Assembly: GCF_963678635.1 (NCBI RefSeq)
Contig: NC_087065.1
Coordinates: forward strand, 29,950,252-30,014,251
Length of the DNA stretch: 64,000 bases
Direction: 5' to 3'
Origin: Symsagittifera roscoffensis
Taxonomy: Eukaryota; Xenacoelomorpha; Acoela; Convolutidae
The notes under the pieces are model-generated. The model was not told the origin of the DNA. It made no database searches and saw only the letters and a program-made list of their open reading frames with translations. Of the stretch, positions 41,643-51,249 are shown piece after piece; within the stretch, counting starts at the first letter, position 1; each line of letters starts with the position of its first letter. The position numbers and the translations under genes are program-made.

Positions 41643-41753
41643 GAAGCGCGCGCCAAAAAAAAAGCGATTTTTTTGTAAAAATTTTTTGACGTGTTTTTTC
41701 AAAAATTTGCCTACCGCGCAGAAAATTTGGCCAAAGCAGGGACATTTTAGTGC

Positions 41754-41966
41754 GGCTCTTTTCCAGTCCCCCCTCGGAAAATTGCAAAGTTAGGCTGTTT
41801 GAAAACTGTTCACACGGCATTTTGCATATAAGAAATATTGTAAAAATTTGTTCACTTGTTCAAGCTGACACGTTTTATTGCAGTTTATAATGAGAAAAAA
41901 GCTTGTTAAATTGATTTCCATATATTGAATTTTAGAAAAAATCATAGGGGGGGATGGAAAAGAGCC
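41754..41966. mobile_element. family B MITE
   Basis: Termini GGCTCTTTTCCAGTC / GGAAAAGAGCC with exact 8-bp flanking duplications TTTAGTGC (41746-41753 and 41967-41974). Confidence 0.8.
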
Positions 41967-42477
41967 TTTAGTGCTTTAGGATAGCTCGGAAAATCAATTT
42001 AGTCGACCTAAAAAAAGGTCGTCAAAATGTTTGAAAATCCTAGATCCGTCCCTGCTCATTGATTTGTAACTCTTAACTTTTTTATATGTTGCTTTTTCGT
42101 TTTGTTGCGAAAAAATAACCCTGAGACTTAATGCACGTTCTTTTTTAACAAACAAGAGTTTGTTCATCAAAATTACAAAAATTAGCTCATAGTGAAGCAA
42201 ACTAATCTTCAAGATAATGTTACTTTTGTTGAAAGGCATATTCATATTTTAAAAAAGCCAAATTGGTTTGGTGAGGCTATCTCACAAGGTTATATAATTT
42301 CTGGTGCGTTTATCTGGTTCTCAAATATTTTAATAATACATTCTGGCATCATTTTTTCTTTCTTTCTTCCCACCACTTTTGAAGAAAATAACGGAAAATT
42401 GTCCGCTGGGTGGTTTTTTCTTCAGACAAAGTTCGTCTTTTTAACTAGAAAATTTTAGTTTAATTCAAGAAACATTT

Positions 42478-42692
42478 GGCTCTTTTCCAGTTTCCCACCC
42501 CCTCGTAAAATTACAAAACAAAGCTGTTCATAAATTGTTCACACGGCAATTTGCATGTAAGAAATTTTGTAAAAATTTAATCACCTGTTCACGCTGACAC
42601 GTTATTGCAGTTTATAACATCAAAATTCATTTTAAATAGACTTTCATTTAAAGAATTTCAGAAAAAATCAACGGGGGGACTGGAAAAGAACC
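42478..42692. mobile_element. family B MITE
   Basis: Starts GGCTCTTTTCCAGTT and ends ACTGGAAAAGAACC, same body as the other family B copies. No matching flanks found. Confidence 0.65.
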
Positions 42693-42738
42693 AAGCCTTG
42701 TAAAAATATGTTTGTCAAGGCCATGAAGACCACATATG

Positions 42739-42950
42739 GGCTCTTTTCCAGTTCCCCCCTTCCAAATTCAATTTTTAAAAGCCTATTTAACGTCTTCATA
42801 ATGCAATGAAATTTAGCGTCGTGAAAAAATCGACAATTCTGAACAGATTTGTTCTTCATACTTTACAGCGTAACATCACGCATTTAGCCGTAATAACACA
42901 AAACAAACATAAGACTCGATATTTTGAAAGGGGGGAACTGGAAAAGAGCC
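42739..42950. mobile_element. family A MITE, reversed
   Basis: Termini GGCTCTTTTCCAGTT / AACTGGAAAAGAGCC with exact 8-bp duplications CACATATG on both sides (42731-42738, 42951-42958). Body contains TTTACAGCGTAACATCACGC, inverse of other family A copies. Confidence 0.85.
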
Positions 42951-42994
42951 CACATATGTTAACTATGAAGACCAAATATGTTTGTCTAAGTAGT

Positions 42995-43062
42995 TCACAT
43001 TGTAACATTCGGATAATGTGAAAAAAATTTGCAGGTGGGGGGAAAAGGAAAAAAAGCCCACA
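42995..43062. mobile_element. family C MITE end
   Basis: Ends in TTTGCAGGTGGGGGGAAAAG and AAAAAAGCCC, the right terminus of family C; the left end is not clear. A similar right end is at about 43555-43595. Confidence 0.4.
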
Positions 43063-43276
43063 TGCCATCTTTATTTTTGAAGTTAATAGCGCGTGTTGTG
43101 AAGTTATTAACGCGGAGCTTAAATATTAACGCGATGTTATCTTTCGTGCTTCCAACGAGCAATATTTTCATTGTTCCGACTTTTGTCACAAAAATAACGG
43201 AATATTTGTGCTCGGGGTGGGTTTTTTAAATTAGACAAAATTAGACTTTTAAATAGCCATTTTTGACGGAATTTTT

Positions 43277-43474
43277 GGCTCTTTATACCGAGTTTTATGT
43301 TTGTTTTACGTGTTATTATGGCTAAATGCGTGATGTTACGATGTAAAGTATAAAGCTTAAATCTGTTCACAGTTGTCAGTTTGTTCACCATGCCAAATTT
43401 CATTGCATTATGACAATGTTAAATAAGCTTTTCAAAATTGAATTTGAAAGGGGGGGGGGAACTGGAAAAGAGCC
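43277..43474. mobile_element. family A MITE, left end shortened
   Basis: Body and right end match family A; the left terminus jumps from GGCTCTTT to ATACCGAG, lacking the C-rich stretch. Confidence 0.6.
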
Positions 43475-43835
43475 CAAATATGTTTGCCATGCCCTTATTA
43501 TTCCGTATGCTAATTTTCATAACAATCAAACAATGTGAACACATTTTACATTCTAAAATTTTGCAGGTGGGGGGGGGGGAAAGGAAAAAGAGCCGAATTT
43601 TTTTTTATCATTCGAAAGCTATTGTTGTGCTGAGCTTAAGTTTGAAAAAATATTTTACTTTTAATCAATTTGCGTACAGTTTTTGGGGTTTACAGATTGC
43701 CATTTTGGCCAGCTTATGACAATTAACGCGCAATATATTTCGCGCTACTAACGCCTAAGTGAGATATAATCCGTCTTAGAAATTGTTCCAAATTGGTTCC
43801 AAAAAGCTTATATGCCATAATTATTTTGTTAATAG

Positions 43836-44155
43836 GGCTCTTTTCCAGTTCCCCCCTTTCAAAATACCGAGCTTTATGTTTGTTCTACGTGTTTTTACGG
43901 CTAAATGCGTGGGATCTTTTTCCTTTTCCCTTCACCTGCAATTTCTCATTACTAACCGTGTAAAACTACTCGTTAACCCAGAAAATTGATGGTCGTGTGA
44001 GGTGGGGGAAAATGAAAAAGAGCCAATGTGTGATGTTACGCTGTAAAGTATGAAGAACAAATCTTTTCAGAATTGTCGATTTGTTCATTAGGCCAAATTT
44101 CCTAAATAGACTTTTCAAAATTGAGTTTGAAAGGGGGAGAAACTGGAAAAGAGCC
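43836..44155. mobile_element. family A MITE carrying a nested family C MITE
   Basis: Exact 8-bp flanks GTTAATAG (43828-43835, 44156-44163). The body is interrupted after TAAATGCGTG by a 113-bp family C element (43912-44024) and then resumes. Confidence 0.85.
43912..44024. mobile_element. family C MITE nested in family A
   Basis: Termini GGATCTTTTTCC and GAAAAAGAGCC with CACCTGCA / AGGTGGGG subterminal parts. Flanks AATGCGTG and AATGTGTG agree at 7 of 8 bases. The target is a family A MITE, so C inserted later. Confidence 0.75.
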
Positions 44156-44259
44156 GTTAATAGGAGCAAAGTCTATCACTTTGTACTTAATATGACGTGT
44201 GGGGGGATGTTTTCACAAAAAATCTCAATTAAAAAAAAGCATTTTATTACATTTAAACA

Positions 44260-45020
44260 TTTCATGTTATTATTGCTCCATAGACCCTAAAAGGCAGTCG
44301 GAATATTCAAGGCTTCGCCCTGATACAAGAATTCTTGTTGATATTTATTTGCTTTTAATTGGAGGTTTAATCTGTCTTAAAAAATGTTCTAAATTGAATT
44401 GAGGCAACTAATTTGGTCTAATCAAAATCGCTACAAGCGAAATATATCACTTTTCCATCAATAGAGTGTGGGTGATGATTTTCAAAAAACTATCTAGTCA
44501 AGAGAACTTAAAATGCAGTCTGAACATTTAGGACTCGGCCCTGATACGAGCATTTTTGTTGATCTATTTTGGCGAAGTACCCAAATAAATATATACGCCT
44601 GTAGATAAACTATAAAATACTGCATAGGGGATCATTTTTGTCACTATAACCTGGGGGTACAAACGCTTTTTTGCAGATAAAAAGTAGAACTTTGAGATTC
44701 ATGTCCAAAAATGGCATGTTGGAATCAAGTTCAAATTGAGTTGAACGCCAATGAAAAGTGGAGTTGAAATGCTAATTTCGCCATTTTGGGATAATTAACG
44801 CGCGATATAATGCGACTTTATAACACGCGTAAGCGGCAAATGAATGCGTTTCTAATTGAAATGAGTCAGTTGGTTGTTTTTTAGGATATAAGACGTTCAA
44901 TACATCATTTTGCATTTGAAATTAGCCTGTAGGGGATAAATTGAAAAAATTTCATCCAAAAAATTGTACAATGGTTTTAGTACAGTCGAACATTCCGGGA
45001 TTTGCCCTGATATACAAGCA
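44260..45020. repeat. several family D copies, inverted and fragmentary
   Basis: D termini end near 44335, 44555 and 45018 (CCCTGATAC..., CCCTGATACGAGCA and CCCTGATATACAAGCAGTCTT). Bodies carry ACGCGCGATATAATGCG. No gene recognised among them. Confidence 0.5.
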
Positions 45021-46569
45021 GTCTTGATTGTTTTTGGATTCTAATTTGGATTCTAATCATATTTTTTTAATCATAATCCTTTTTCCACTCTTAATATTGA
45101 TAAAAACTCAAAGATTAAGATTGTCAGGTTGATATTTTTCCCAGATACAGTTAGATAACTGTGAAATCAACGCTTTTAAAAAAAAGGTTCGTTTTTTTTT
45201 CAACTAATGCATTTCTCATAAATTTGTTTTTTTTTTCATAATCAGAAAAAAAATGCTGCCGGTATAGTTATAAAGGGTCATACTTGTAAAGAGGTAGCAA
45301 CTCATTATTCTAATATTATATAATTCTGATTTTCGGAAAAGGGTGAAAAATTACGCTCGATGTACTGTTCTATTCATCCACACTAATGTCGACTTTTCAA
45401 CTAGTGTAGGCTTTTCAGGTTGGGTCAAACTTTAATCACTCAATATGAGTTTATTGAAGACTCAAAGTCAAAACAAAACACGTTTTTGTTCCGATCATTC
45501 AAAATTGGGAAAAACTTTTATCCGGGTGTGTTTTAGTGATTATTTTTCTTTTTTTTTGTTTTCTACGAAAAATCAGGTAGAAAAAATAATCATCGGAATC
45601 AGTCGAGTCAAAAATCATTTTGAAGTTTTTTTGGTTGCAATTCTTGTGACTTCAAAATTTTAATTATAAAATTAACCCTGCGTAGATAAAAACATAAAAA
45701 CGCTTCAGGTTCTGTTTAAAATTTTTTATTTTCAGTTTAAATTTGAAAGAAAAAAAACGAGCGAGAAGCAGGCTAATCAAAGGAAAATTGTTTATGCTCA
45801 ATTTGTGCCGTGAAAAATTGTTTTCACTCGAAAAGAATTAATTTTCAAATTGCTTGGTCTCTCAGTTTTGTTTAAGACTCCATGATTTTTTTGATTTGCT
45901 TGTTATCTTTCTTCAAACTATTTTGTCCAATATGCCTATTTTAACTTTTCAGGTCTTTTTGTAGCACCAAGCAGAAAAAAAACGCAGCACTCAATGTTCA
46001 TTTAAAATGTGACCATTTAAGGTAGTTTTCTTACCGACTTTTTCTGTTATAAATGCAACTATATGCAACTTTTCTCTTGTTTTGGATTTTTACATAAAAA
46101 GAATTTTTTTTAAATTAAAAACTAACATAAGGCCGTCAGAAAATTCAAAGCATATCCTGATAAGATCCGCTTCGTTTCAGTTTGAATACAACATAAAGAA
46201 ACTATGATACACGATAGTTTTAATTTGTTGCTAAAACATTTTTGCAAAATCAGGGTTTATAAAGAATTTTTGCCGAAGTAGCTACATTTTCCAATCTTTG
46301 TAAATCAAAAGTCACTGCGATCAAACATTTGTAATCAATTTGATTTTTACACTGGTGAAACAAACCAGAACTACAAAAGCTGGCTTCTAGAGTCAATTTT
46401 CTTTGTTTTGGTTTGTTTCACAAATGTTTACATCAAAGTGAACTACATGAATCATAATGAATTCCAGGGGCGGATCTAGCATTTTCTCGAGGGGTGGGGG
46501 GTTTCAAAAATTTTTTGAAAGTTTTGTCGAAATTTTTTTATTGGTCGACCAAATTGATTTTGCGTGCTC
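45021..46569. other. AT-rich noncoding DNA
   Basis: No gene recognised. A faint family D terminus is at about 46137-46170. Frame 45445-45663 is Phe/Ser/Lys-rich and looks random. Confidence 0.4.
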
Positions 46570-46794
46570 GGCTCTTTTCCAATTCCCCCCCCCCCCCCCT
46601 TCAAAATACCGAGCTTTATGTTTGTTTTACGTGTTATTACGGCTAAATGTGTGATTTTTACGCTGTAAAGTATGAAGAACAAATCTGTTCAGAAGTGTCG
46701 ATTTGTTCACCACGCCAAATTGCATTGCATTGTGACAACGTTAAATAGACTTTTCAAAATTGAATTTGAAAGGGGGGGGGACTGGAAAAGAGCC
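46570..46794. mobile_element. family A MITE
   Basis: Termini GGCTCTTTTCC / GGAAAAGAGCC with exact 8-bp duplications GCGTGCTC on each side. Confidence 0.85.
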
Positions 46795-46975
46795 GCGTGC
46801 TCTGCCGATGCAGTAAAATGACCCTGTTATGAACCAATTTCCATCGCCGCAGTCAAAATTTTGATAAAAACAACAGGCCAAAAAGAGCCAAAATCAAATC
46901 AGATGGCGAATGATAAGTTAAGCTAATTTGATATTTTTAAGCGTTAAGCTCAATTTTTTGTACTATTTCAGTTTC

Positions 46976-47195
46976 GGCTCTTTTCCAGTCCCCCCCCCCC
47001 CTTTCAAAATACCGAGTTTTTTGTTTGTTTTACGAGTTATTACGGCTAAATGCGTGATGTTACGCTGTAAAGTATGAAGAACAAATTTGTTCAGAATTGT
47101 CGATTTGTTCACCACGCCAAATTTCATTGCATTATGACAACGTTAAATAGACTTTTCAAAATTGTATTTGAAAGGGGGGGAACTGGAAAAGAGCC
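46976..47195. mobile_element. family A MITE
   Basis: Same termini and body; flanks TCAGTTTC and TCAGTTTG agree at 7 of 8 bases. It lies 160 bp upstream of the first of four host exons. Confidence 0.8.
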
Positions 47196-47356
47196 TCAGT
47201 TTGTACTGGAAAGGACGTTAACTTGGTCCAAAGAATCTCGCTAGACTGTAATCTGAGTTGCAGCTCGGAAGAATGCAAACTTTGGTACATTTTTCAAGTA
47301 CATTAAAATTTTTTATGCTATATTTGATAATTCAATTAGCGCCCCTCCCCATCCAG

Positions 47357-47574
47357 ATTAAGACCAGAGAAGAGTCTTCCTATTTGCGACCTGGGGAGGA
47401 GAAGTCCCTACTCTTGCCTTCTCACGAGCGTCTAGCGAACTACCGCAAGTTCATATCAGACCATCTGGACACTATTGACATCTCCAAGTTGGACCAGAGT
47501 ATCCATAAACAGGCTAACAGATACAAGTCCAGATGCCGCACTTTTCTGGATGAGATACAGGAACACTGCGACAC
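47357..47574 (+). CDS. host gene exon 1 of 4 visible here (helical protein, possibly F-BAR type)
   Basis: Acceptor CCCCTCCCCATCCAG ends at 47356; donor GTGAGT starts at 47575. The exon begins in phase 0 and ends after two bases of a codon. It encodes about 72 residues, acidic then basic and mostly helical (HERLANYRKFISDHLD, then KQANRYKSRCRTFLDEIQ). It splices in phase to the exon at 48021. Codon use is GC-richer than surroundings. Together the four exons give a long charged coiled-coil-like region of the kind found in F-BAR/BAR membrane-shaping proteins; the exact family is not recognised. Introns hold MITEs of families A and B. Confidence 0.75.
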
Positions 47575-47591
47575 GTGAGTGTCCTGCTTTT

Positions 47592-47813
47592 GGCTCTTTT
47601 CCAGTCCCCCCCCCCCTTGTTAAATTACAAAAAGAGATGTTCAAAAATTGTTCACACGGCAATTTTCATGTTAGAAATGTTGTGAAAATTTGTTCAGCTG
47701 TTCACGCTGACACGTTTTAATGCAGTTTATAACATTAAAAAGTATTTTAAAAAGACTTTCATGTAATGAATTTCAGAAAAAATGAAAGGGGGGGGGGGAA
47801 CTGGAAAAGAGCC
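47592..47813. mobile_element. family B MITE inside a host intron
   Basis: Termini GGCTCTTTTCCAGTC / ACTGGAAAAGAGCC; flanks CTGCTTTT / CAGCTTTT agree at 7 of 8. It starts only 17 bp past the exon donor. Confidence 0.8.
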
Positions 47814-48020
47814 CAGCTTTTTCCAGATCTTTTCACCACGTGCTTCGCAACCACTCCATAAACTATTGAGGATAGGGTGCGACTGATGCAATTCTTCAGC
47901 CATATTTTTCTTAAGCTATAGCGAGGTTCTGTTTGGCAGTTCTCGTCTCGAGAATTGTGCGTGAGTATCTTTTGTTGTAATGTTTGGAAAAGTAGATACT
48001 CAGAAGTAGATGTTCTGTAG

Positions 48021-48212
48021 ATACTCGAGCAAGAGTAAGGTGGCAGGAAGTAGTGAGGCGAACAGATGGAAGATGTGTAGAGAATTGGACAGTGTGCTGG
48101 TGGTGTTGATCAAGAGCGCCAGGGAGCTGGACAGAGGCAACACTGGCTTCCTTTCCACTCTTGCCGACCAGGAGGAGAGCAAACAGCAGCAATTGAAATC
48201 ATCTCTCTCCAG
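48021..48212 (+). CDS. host gene exon 2 of 4
   Basis: Acceptor TGTTCTGTAG ends at 48020; donor GTGCTG starts at 48213. The first base completes a Thr codon begun in the previous exon (AC + A), and the last two bases AG are completed by the next exon. It encodes about 64 residues, starting Ser/Lys-rich and then helical: RWKMCRELDSVLVVLIKSA, then a Gln-rich QEESKQQQLKSSL. Hydrophobic residues fall at heptad-like spacing. Phase agreement on both sides is the main support. Confidence 0.75.
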
Positions 48213-48477
48213 GTGCTGACATGGCAACGGATCAATCATTATTCATAACATAAGACCCTTCCATTGTATCTGATCCCAAAATCACCACTAAACGCTTTTT
48301 TGCTTTTTGCTCAATGAGTCATTTTCTTCATTTTACTCGTTCATCTCAAATTCCATTTTCCAGTATATATTGAGGGGGTCCTCGCTTTTTACCCGGCCAG
48401 TTTTCATACCATAAAGATTTCAGAAATAAAAAGTAACCACCGCAGTCGCCCCAACCGGCTAAATCTTTGAAACAAAC

Positions 48478-48479
<2 letters not shown>

Positions 48480-48509
<30 letters not shown>
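48480..48509. repeat. (GT)n microsatellite
   Basis: About 14 GT dinucleotides in a host intron, followed by a G-rich stretch. Confidence 0.95.
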
Positions 48510-48513
<4 letters not shown>

Positions 48514-48649
48514 GGGGAGGGGTAAAAAGTAGTGCGAGGGAGGAAGTTTAGGATGGGTAAAATGTACGGCATAAAAAGTGGTGGGGTAAAAAGATGCGTA
48601 ACCACCTTTAAATCTATCGCAGTTCGATCCTAAGAACGGGAAGAGGAAA

Positions 48650-48868
48650 GGCCCTTTTCCAGTTCCCCCCCTTTCGTTTTTTCTGAAATTCATTACATGA
48701 AAGTCTTTTTAAAATAATTTTTAATGTTATAAACTGCATTAAAACGTGTCAGCGTGAACAGCTGAACAAATTTTTGACAACATTTCTAACATGAAAATTG
48801 CCGTGTGAACAATTTTTGAACATCTCTTTTTGTAATTTAACAAAGGGGGGGGGAACTGGAAAAGAGCC
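48650..48868. mobile_element. family B MITE, reversed, in a host intron
   Basis: Starts GGCCCTTTTCCAGTT and ends ACTGGAAAAGAGCC, with exact 8-bp duplications AGAGGAAA. Confidence 0.85.
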
Positions 48869-48983
48869 AGAGGAAATGGCATAATCACAAAATGCAACGA
48901 TTTTAAGATCTTCTCAACTAAAGTGTACAGTGAGATGAAACTAGGATATTTCGTATATGGTTCAAAGAGAGTGGTTTCAACAG

Positions 48984-49105
48984 GTACTATCAGACCCTAG
49001 AGATGATCCAGAAGGTGGAGAGTGAGCTGGCTAGAGCACAGACAAAGAAAGAAGCTAATTTGAAACAACAGGAATTAGATCTGAGTGCTCTAAATTGGTA
49101 CAATG
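48984..49105 (+). CDS. host gene exon 3 of 4
   Basis: Acceptor GGTTTCAACAG ends at 48983; donor GTAAGC starts at 49106. The first base completes an Arg codon (AG + G). It encodes YYQTLEMIQKVESELARAQ followed by a Lys/Gln/Glu helix and LNWYN, typical of a long antiparallel coiled coil; F-BAR proteins have comparable helices with YY near the start. It ends in phase 1, matching the next exon. Confidence 0.75.
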
Positions 49106-49341
49106 GTAAGCTCTATTTTTCAAGCAAGCAATACTATTCAACTCTTTCTATTTATATTTTGCCAGATATTTGCTTGTTCTCTTCCATTGTAAACACAGGT
49201 AATTTCAGTCATTACAAGAAAACTGAAGCAATTGTTCGGGCAACTTAAAAATCTAGCCAAAGTGCATTTGGAAGAGGGCACTCTGGCCTATTAATGTTTT
49301 TTTTTAATCGAAAAAGATTTTTCCATAGTTTTTGATGTTAG

Positions 49342-49547
49342 GTGAGCAAGAGATGAATTTATTGAAAGAGACGAGCTATGCGAACAAGTCAGCCGAAGCT
49401 GCACTAAGCCGAATAGACAGACAGTGGGGGAGGAAGATAGAGGAAGCGAGGAGAGAGATAGGAAGGTGTAGGGAACAGAAAAAACAGGAGGAGCAGTGCC
49501 AAAACATTTCTGAGATACACTTGAACGAGACACTCCGAAGCACGCAG
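49342..49547 (+). CDS. host gene exon 4 of 4, last visible
   Basis: Acceptor TTTTGATGTTAG ends at 49341; donor GTTCAC starts at 49548 after a complete CAG codon. The first two bases complete a Gly codon. It encodes a charged helix: SAEAALSRIDRQWGRKIEE, then ARREIGRCREQKKQEEQ. The pyrimidine tract is weak but phase agreement is exact. No stop is present, so the gene continues beyond; the degraded giant element starts 399 bp downstream at 49946, apparently within the next intron, and the copia insertion follows, so the remaining exons lie outside this window or are lost. Confidence 0.7.
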
Positions 49548-49945
49548 GTTCACACTTGTCCGATGCAATACTTATCTGATAACTCTTGACTTTGGTTATG
49601 CTGCAATTTATTCACACCCTTATCCAAATTTGTTCCCTTCACCCAATTACGTTTTTCCTTCCCTCCGATCCCCCTCCCATATTTACCCAAACAACCTCCA
49701 CCCCCCCTCCTCAATTTAACCGCTCACGCTCCCCCCTCTAGGGTTATCAAAAACTGGGGGTTAATTACCTAATATTTCACCCCTATCTGTTTGGGCCACC
49801 GCCTTCCACATTGCTGGGAGGAGTTGCCGGTAACATAACTGTTTATTACCCCAAGTAGTGGGAGTTAAACTGGAGGAGGTTAGTGAGGGGTCAAAACTGG
49901 GGAGTGAATGGGGGGGGGGGGGGGGGGGTGAGGGGGTAGGGGAGT
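49548..49945. other. probable intron with C-rich and G-rich tracts
   Basis: Strand-asymmetric: C-rich to about 49740, then G-rich with a run of 19 G at 49910-49928, ending at the LTR of the degraded element. No gene. Confidence 0.5.
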
Positions 49946-50319
49946 TGGAACCAGATCTAAACTAGATTTTATTATTGGATATAATTTTAATATTTCATCC
50001 CTATAAAATATTGAATACTAACCAACCATACTCCATCAAACTAACAACCCACTTATTTGTAAGTGCTGAAACTACTTGTAGTTTCAGCACCAGTGAGATT
50101 TGAATTTAACTTAGAATATAGTTGCCTTCTCCAAAGAGACCGACTCGTATAAACCAGTATACACTAGATCTTTTGAGACTAGGAGATTTAAGAGTAAGAT
50201 TGGTATTAGACTAAGAAGTTGCACGAATCTATCCGGCCAAAAATAAGATAGCGTGACGAACAGACGGTGTACTCTATCTGAAATTATTCTATGAGTATAG
50301 GCATCTAGGTGATAACTCA
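49946..50319 (+). repeat. 5' LTR of the degraded copy
   Basis: 374 bp from TGGAACCAGATC to GATAACTCA, with blocks in the same order as the 408-bp LTR, including the hairpin (50063-50090). PBS TGGTTCGACC follows at 50322. No AATAAA at the equivalent site (ATAAACC remains). Confidence 0.85.
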
Positions 50320-50419
50320 TCTGGTTCGACCAAAAACCTCGAACAAGACCTTAAGCAACTTAGATTAGAACTAACCAAAAAGTTAGATTAGAATTAGACA
50401 AATATAACAATTTCAAAAA

Positions 50420-50653
50420 ATGTTATATGACGAAAATTTAGTAGAAATGCCACTACGACTCATTAGATCAGAGCCAATATTCGGAACAATACGAGAACTA
50501 CCCGGTATTGGAAGAAGACCTCGGACAAGGCACGACCTACGACTAGGACTAAATCTACCAATAGATTTCATGCTCGTACGGCAAAAGCCGACTCAAACTT
50601 TTATATTTAGAACTATACTAGCACTAAATTTAGATTTTCATTTACTGACATAG
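50420..50653 (+). CDS. frame A homologue, 77 aa, still open
   Basis: Same length and position after the LTR as the frame at 25229-25462, with shared RSEPIF, LPGIGRRPRT, VRQKP and NLDFHL segments. It is the only frame of this copy that is complete from start to stop. Function unknown. Confidence 0.75.
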   Translation: MLYDENLVEMPLRLIRSEPIFGTIRELPGIGRRPRTRHDLRLGLNLPIDFMLVRQKPTQTFIFRTILALNLDFHLLT

Positions 50654-51240
50654 AATCTTTGAAGAGAAGTCTTCAACAATTTTAAAAGGCGCTAAACCAA
50701 ATAATTCTACAATAACGACTGATAATAACAGCCCTAGTCGTTCTCCCCAAAAATTTGCAGTAAATTCAAAACATCTTGGAAAAAATATTTATTACAAATA
50801 AAATTACAAAAATTAGTTAGTGTAAAACAAATAGTTAGTGAATATAAATCATTCTTTCATCCCAGCTTCATCACCCAAAACATAACAGCAAATCTTAAAA
50901 ACATTAACATCATCAAAACTAAACCTTAATCTTTTTCTTTCACTTAAACCTTTAGCTAAACTATCAAGACTTATCGTTGTTTTCACTTAAAGTAATCTTA
51001 TTTAAAGTAACAGATCATCAAGGCTTCCCTTGGATCTTTAAATAAATTCCACTTAATTCAAATTAACTTAATTTCATCTTAATGACCATATCATCAAGGC
51101 TTATCCTTGGATCAAATAGAACAATTTTGTTTCCCTCTCCCGAACTAATTATACCTGAACCTTGTAGATTGATTCAATATTCACCAACCCTTGATAAACA
51201 ATCACTACCCATAAGTAAGATTAAGTAAATTAACCCTTAG
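50654..51240 (+). other. leader of the degraded copy
   Basis: Noncoding. Retains two stem-loops (51013-51036; about 51090-51113) matching those of the intact element, and a CACCAACCCTTGATAAACAA segment equivalent to its leader repeat. Confidence 0.6.
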
Positions 51241-51249
51241 CTAAGACTA

